A stretch of DNA of 24,075 bases from a virus, in IMG/VR virus record IMGVR_UViG_3300009788_000297, positions 1 to 24,075 of that record. One strand, given 5' to 3'. Under the pieces are notes generated by a model. That model made no database searches, had not been told where the DNA came from, and worked only from the letters and a program-made list of their open reading frames with translations. Positions 22,469 through 24,075 of this stretch are shown here, one piece after another; positions within the stretch are counted from its first letter, which is position 1, and each line of letters begins with the position of its first letter. The position numbers and the translations under genes were made by a program.

Positions 22469-23521
22469 ATGGCACGCCCGCGATCAGTCTTGGATGTTCG
22501 CCTGTTGCTCGATGACGTCGAGTTCCTGGGCTGGCAATCGTGGACGATCGCCAACGACGTCACGCAATGGGCTGACGCATGGAGCCTCGAATCTCCGAAC
22601 CGGCGCGGCGCGCTGGCCGGCAAGATAGCTCCGGGCCAGGTCGCCGAGGTCATCATTGACGGCGTGACCGTCTCGCGCGGCTTCGTTGACGACGTCGACA
22701 TTGACGGAGATGCCAACGGTAACTCGATCGCCGTCACAGGGCGCGACGGCTTCGGCCCCAGCGCCGACGTTTCGGCCGACCCGGGAACCGTCGGGCCCAT
22801 GACCTTGAAGACGCTCGCCGAACGCCTGATCGGCGACTGGGTCGAAACGTGGAACGTGGCCGACAACATCGCGCTGGCGATCCACCAGTCGATCGAGATC
22901 GAGCCCGGCGACACGCAAGCCGAAGTAGTTCAGCGCATCGCCGAAAAAGATGGCCTCCTGATCTGGCATCGCAGCGACGGGACCGGACTCATAGCCCGAC
23001 CCAACTACACCCAGGAACCGCTGCACAAGATCCGGCGCTTCGTGTCCGGCCCGAGGACCAGCGAGAACAACGTGATCTCGGGCGGAAGCCGGGAGTCATG
23101 GCGCGGGCGCTACAACTCGACGAAGGTCGCCGGGTCCGGAGCCAACGACAAAACCAACTTCGGCAAGTCGTCTCACCGCAAGTCGACCGTGATCGATGCC
23201 GAGGTTGACGATCGCCGAAAGCTGATCGTCACCGACGGGGATTTGCGAACCATCGCCCAGGCAAAGCAGCGCGCCGAGGATCTGGTTTCCCGCCAGGCGA
23301 TGGACGGGCTAACGATGGAGTACACGGTGGGAGGCCACTACGGAACGCCGTTCAAGGACACCGCGCCCCCTGTGCTGTACGATGTTGACCAGCGCGTCGA
23401 CGTGATCGACGAAGTCACGGGCATTGAGGGAGTTTTCTGGATGAGGTCTCGCAAGTTCAGCGAAGGAAGCGAAGGCGCGCGATCGGTCCTGACCCTGCAT
23501 CCAAACGGGTGGCTGGGGTGA
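22469..23521 (+). CDS. Baseplate hub protein, Mu P/gpD-like
   Basis: This is a 350-residue protein whose ATG 22469 follows the previous stop with no gap. WQSWTIANDVTQWADAWSLE is followed by GVTVSRGFVDDVDID, then ITGRDG-like VTGRDGFGPSADVS, the helical DTQAEVVQRIAEKDGLLIWHR and IRRFVSGPRTSENNV, and a C-terminal VDVIDEVTGIEGVFWMRSRKFS. These match the Mu P / P2 D hub family, which forms the trimeric base of the tail tube. Its stop overlaps the next GTG as GTGA, coupling the hub with its spike. Confidence 0.88.
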   Translation: MARPRSVLDVRLLLDDVEFLGWQSWTIANDVTQWADAWSLESPNRRGALAGKIAPGQVAEVIIDGVTVSRGFVDDVDIDGDANGNSIAVTGRDGFGPSADVSADPGTVGPMTLKTLAERLIGDWVETWNVADNIALAIHQSIEIEPGDTQAEVVQRIAEKDGLLIWHRSDGTGLIARPNYTQEPLHKIRRFVSGPRTSENNVISGGSRESWRGRYNSTKVAGSGANDKTNFGKSSHRKSTVIDAEVDDRRKLIVTDGDLRTIAQAKQRAEDLVSRQAMDGLTMEYTVGGHYGTPFKDTAPPVLYDVDQRVDVIDEVTGIEGVFWMRSRKFSEGSEGARSVLTLHPNGWLG

Positions 23522-24075
23522 GCCTGATTCGGGAAATCAACAAGCGCGTCGACGCAGCGATCGGCCGCCTCTCTCGCTCCATTGTTCGCCGCGCGCTGCT
23601 CGCATCGGGTGTCGACGCCACCTATTCGGCACAGCTCGAGGGCGACGCCGGCGACGTGAAGAACCGTCACGAGTTTTGGCAACACTTCGGTTTCACGTCC
23701 AGGCCGCCCGCCGGCGGCGAGGCCGCCATGGTCGCCTTTGGCGCTGGCGAGGGCGCGGTGGTCGTCGCAGAGAATGACCGCGCGCACCGGCCCGAAACGC
23801 TCGCCTCGGGCGATGCCATGCTGTACGCGAAGAAGGACGGGAGCGATCAGGCTAGCGTGCATGCGAAGGCCGCCGGCAACGTAGACCTGAACGCGCCCAA
23901 GACGGATGCAACGGTCAACGTTGGAGGCGATGCAGAGTTTCTCCTGCTGGGCGAGACGGTCAAGGCCAATATGAACACCTTCGCCGAAGCCGTCGAAGCC
24001 ATCACGCCCGGCAACGAAGCCGCAAACGCCATCGCGCTCGGCGTGATCAAGGACGCAGCCTCGGCGCTGGACACG
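23518..24075 (+). CDS. Mu gp45-like baseplate spike protein, 3' end beyond window
   Basis: This frame starts at GTG 23518, overlaps the hub stop by GTGA, and stays open to the window end. The 186 visible residues have no stop. LIREINKRVDAAIGRLSRSIVRR starts a helix. LEGDAGDVKNRHEFWQHFGFTSRPPAGGEAAMV is typical of Mu gp45, which forms the base of the membrane-piercing spike. GDAMLYAKKDG, then SVHAKAAGNVDLNAP and ATVNVGGDAEFLLLGE, are the start of a repetitive beta-helix that would form the needle. The C-terminus is missing here, so the tip and its metal site cannot be judged. Confidence 0.86.
   Translation, partial: MSLIREINKRVDAAIGRLSRSIVRRALLASGVDATYSAQLEGDAGDVKNRHEFWQHFGFTSRPPAGGEAAMVAFGAGEGAVVVAENDRAHRPETLASGDAMLYAKKDGSDQASVHAKAAGNVDLNAPKTDATVNVGGDAEFLLLGETVKANMNTFAEAVEAITPGNEAANAIALGVIKDAASALDT

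Noticed and set aside
1-24075. Frequent GATC/CGATCG words as a host signature
   Set aside because: They are common, but without counts against expectation they cannot be tied to a host or to a methylase target.

Overview
This window is part of a tailed-phage genome or prophage with a contractile (myovirus) tail. It is GC-rich and densely packed, with many GTG and TTG starts and many 1-4 base start/stop overlaps. No host gene, integrase, tRNA, rRNA, insertion sequence or CRISPR array is visible, so the host cannot be named. The base composition and AGGAG-type ribosome sites only suggest a high-GC bacterium. Both window edges cut genes.

Layout. (1) Positions 1-3276 are a leftward (minus-strand) early/replication block. 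Read in its own direction it runs: small ribbon-helix-helix-like regulator, replication-initiator-like protein, small CxxC protein, beta-class DNA methyltransferase (frameshifted in this sequence), unknown protein, RusA-like resolvase (cut by the window start). (2) Positions 3277-3385 are a divergent control region with a consensus-like rightward promoter and overlapping CAAC/GTTG palindromes. (3) Positions 3386-7919 are rightward small genes: an ASCH-domain protein, a winged-helix-like protein, several unknowns, a small-terminase-like protein and a large multi-zinc-ribbon protein. (4) Positions 7920-24075 are the virion module in Mu-like order: large terminase, Mu gp29-like portal, MuF-like protein, Mu I-like protease with a probable nested scaffold, head decoration protein, Mu T-like major capsid, gp36-like, gpG-like, gp37-like, a small gp38-like protein, tail sheath, tail tube, two tail-assembly-chaperone-like genes, tape measure, Mu N-like, Mu P-like hub and Mu gp45-like spike (cut by the window end).

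How it works together. The leftward block would copy, modify and resolve phage DNA. The rightward block packages it and builds a contractile particle. No MuA/MuB transposition genes are seen, and a RusA/initiator set is present. This looks like a chimera: Mu-type head and tail genes joined to a non-transposing replication module.

Most interesting points: an A10 run containing the A_AAA_AAG slippery heptamer that would join portal to MuF; iterons plus an AT-rich stretch inside the initiator gene, arranged like a lambda-type origin; a terminator/promoter cassette before the protease gene that may make a small RNA and a leaderless mRNA; a long inverted repeat before the large terminase gene; and a probable AUU start. 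No lysis genes are recognised in the window.
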